Positions 6,385 to 7,651 of a DNA stretch of 7,651 nt are shown here, piece by piece. Position 1 is the stretch's first letter. Every line of letters starts with the position of its first letter. The notes beneath the pieces are model-generated. The model ran no database searches, was not told where the DNA came from, and saw nothing but the letters and a program-made list of their open reading frames with translations. Source of the stretch: Paludibacteraceae bacterium (lineage in GTDB: Bacteria; Bacteroidota; Bacteroidia; Bacteroidales; Paludibacteraceae); the NCBI GenBank assembly GCA_017402895.1, contig JAFPLG010000018.1:1-7651 (forward strand). The letters are read 5' to 3'. Position numbers and translations under genes: made by a program.

Positions 6385-7651
6385 TTACTTTTTCAATTTC
6401 ACTACTATCGCAGACAGTGGAGCAATGTCAATCGGCATCTCGCGTCCCAGGTTATAGCTCTTGCCGCTCAGCAGGTCTTCGCCCTTCGGGTTGTACTTGT
6501 CGAGTATCTCCTTGTAGTGGTCCACCGGGATGAAACGGGTATGCTCCGACGCGTTGATATATACGAATACGGCGCACTCGTCGTTGTAGCGGAAATAGGC
6601 ATAGGTGTTGTCGCGGGTGATGAAGTGCATCGTGCGTCCCGTCTGCAGCACCGGTTCCTGCTTGCGGAACTGGAACAATCGCTTCTGGAAGTCGTACATG
6701 TCCTGCATCTCAGCGGTGACCTCATTGCCCAGCGGCAGCGGCATACGCAGGGTGGAGTGACCCAGACTGCGATCCGAGCTCTTCAGTCCGTACTCGTCGC
6801 CGTAGAAGATCTGCGGGATACCGCGCATCGTGGCCAGCATCACGTTTGCGAGTTTCACGCGACGCAGGTCGCCGTCTTTTACTACATCGGCGATGCGGTC
6901 CATGTCGTGGTTGCCCAAGAAGAGCAGCAGCTTATTCACGTCGGCATAGAGGTAGTCGCTCGCTACGGCGTCGTACACCTTGGTCAGTCCGCCACCCCAG
7001 TAGTTGCCGTCGTTCTCCAGTGCCTGGCGGATTGCTTCCTCTACGGGGAAGTCCATCACGGTAGGCAGATGGCTGTCAAAGCCGTCGTAGTTCAATGCAC
7101 CCGATTGCCAGTAGGCTACGTTCGACGCCGGACGCGTCCAGCACTCGCCTACGATATTGATCCACGGGTACTCATCGCGTATCGCCTTCAGCCAGTCGGC
7201 AGCAGGTTGCTTCTCGATATACGGATAGGTGTCTACGCGCAGTCCGTCCAGCTGTGCGTACTCGATCCACCAGATAGCCCACTGCTGGAAGTATTTTAAT
7301 AAGTCCCGGTTCTCCAGGTTCATGTCCGGCATGGGGCGGTCGAACCATCCACGGTTCGACATCTTGCGGTCATACTGCGAGGCATTGATATCGTAGTTCG
7401 TCGAGAAGGCATTAGGTGTGTTGGTGAATTCGGGGAACTGGTTGATCCAGTCCTGATAGGGCAGATCCTGCATCCACCAGTGGGCAGCGCCACAATGATT
7501 CGGCACCATGTCCATGATCATCTTCAGCCCCTTCTTGTGCATCATCTCCACCAGTTGGCAATACTGTTCGTTCGATCCGTAACGCGGGTCGATATGATAG
7601 TAGTCCGAGCATGCATAACCATGATAACTCCATTCTGCCTCGTTGTCTCCC
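6385..7651 (-). CDS. SusA-like GH13 alpha-amylase/neopullulanase (C-terminal 421 aa; 5' end outside window)
   Basis: A glycoside hydrolase family 13 enzyme that should cleave alpha-1,4 (perhaps alpha-1,6) bonds of starch-derived oligosaccharides. The frame stays open to the right edge, so the GTG at 7551 is internal and the true start and any signal peptide are missing. In order from the edge: HGYACSDYYHIDPRYG, region I DMVPNH (7495-7512), region V MPDMN (the MPKLN position of neopullulanases), region II GLRVD with nucleophile Asp codon 7231-7233, region III VGECW with acid/base Glu codon 7144-7146, and region IV GNHD with the transition-state Asp codon 6904-6906. All three catalytic residues are present. 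The C-terminal beta-domain (from about TGRTMHF) ends in APLSAIVVKLKK. The usual DFPGGW-type segment after GDE-x-G is replaced by a shorter LRMPLP stretch. Order of motifs fits Bacteroides SusA rather than secreted SusG; substrate range is not certain. It is the most upstream visible gene of the minus operon. Confidence 0.93.
   Translation of the reverse strand, partial: GDNEAEWSYHGYACSDYYHIDPRYGSNEQYCQLVEMMHKKGLKMIMDMVPNHCGAAHWWMQDLPYQDWINQFPEFTNTPNAFSTNYDINASQYDRKMSNRGWFDRPMPDMNLENRDLLKYFQQWAIWWIEYAQLDGLRVDTYPYIEKQPAADWLKAIRDEYPWINIVGECWTRPASNVAYWQSGALNYDGFDSHLPTVMDFPVEEAIRQALENDGNYWGGGLTKVYDAVASDYLYADVNKLLLFLGNHDMDRIADVVKDGDLRRVKLANVMLATMRGIPQIFYGDEYGLKSSDRSLGHSTLRMPLPLGNEVTAEMQDMYDFQKRLFQFRKQEPVLQTGRTMHFITRDNTYAYFRYNDECAVFVYINASEHTRFIPVDHYKEILDKYNPKGEDLLSGKSYNLGREMPIDIAPLSAIVVKLKK

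Noticed and set aside
6721..6780. Possible compensating frameshift in the amylase explaining the missing DFPGGW-type segment
   Set aside because: The other two frames on that strand give cysteine/alanine-rich nonsense or a stop, with no displaced motif.
6517..7299. A 260-codon open frame on the plus strand opposite the amylase
   Set aside because: It is antisense to conserved GH13 motifs with all catalytic residues; the translation shows no domain and arises from codon bias.
7549..7551. GTG as the start of the amylase
   Set aside because: The same frame continues to the right edge with conserved GH13 residues (HGY...DYYHIDPRYG), so this codon is an internal valine.

Overview
The window looks like chromosome from a gut- or rumen-type member of the Bacteroidales, near Prevotella/Bacteroides. 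The reasons are a SusA-like GH13 enzyme, Sec and lipobox signals of Bacteroidetes style, near absence of Shine-Dalgarno sequences with A/T-rich stretches before start codons, and a GC content slightly above 50% by eye. The exact genus cannot be read from the sequence. Coding density is nearly complete: no gap reaches 30 bases and no intergenic stretch needs separate description. I see no tRNA, rRNA, CRISPR array, insertion sequence, phage gene or convincing terminator.

Left part, plus strand (1-2459): the last 59 codons of a gene whose start lies outside the window, then two exported proteins of 312 and 438 residues. The second and third genes overlap by four bases (ATGA), and the first stops 26 bases before the second, so the three look like one operon. 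The 312-residue protein reads as a small alpha/beta domain of CsgG/LpoB/FlgT-like pattern followed by TPR-like helices. The 438-residue protein ends in a segment resembling the FlgT C-terminal barrel. The truncated first gene resembles, from memory, the C-terminus of the Bacteroidetes family DUF6175. Together they suggest an uncharacterised periplasmic or outer-membrane assembly; this is inference, not a known system.

Right part, minus strand (2460-7651, transcribed from right to left): a SusA-like alpha-amylase/neopullulanase (5' end outside the window), an RsiV/PdaC-like lipoprotein, a very acidic 115-residue protein, cdsA (CDP-diacylglycerol synthase), a lipid A acyltransferase of the LpxL/HtrB family, and a family 2 glycosyltransferase. 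Junctions are 20 bases, an 8-base overlap, 12 bases, 0 bases and 25 bases, so all six genes probably share transcripts. The last three make or decorate envelope lipids: CDP-DAG for phospholipids, secondary acylation of lipid A, and transfer of a sugar to an envelope glycan or lipid acceptor. The amylase is an odd but co-directional neighbour.

The two operons meet tail to tail with no base between their stop codons (2459/2460). Nothing in the window is clearly a new defence or mobile system. The best candidate for undescribed biology is the plus-strand trio of exported proteins; the next is the small acidic protein inside the envelope-lipid operon.
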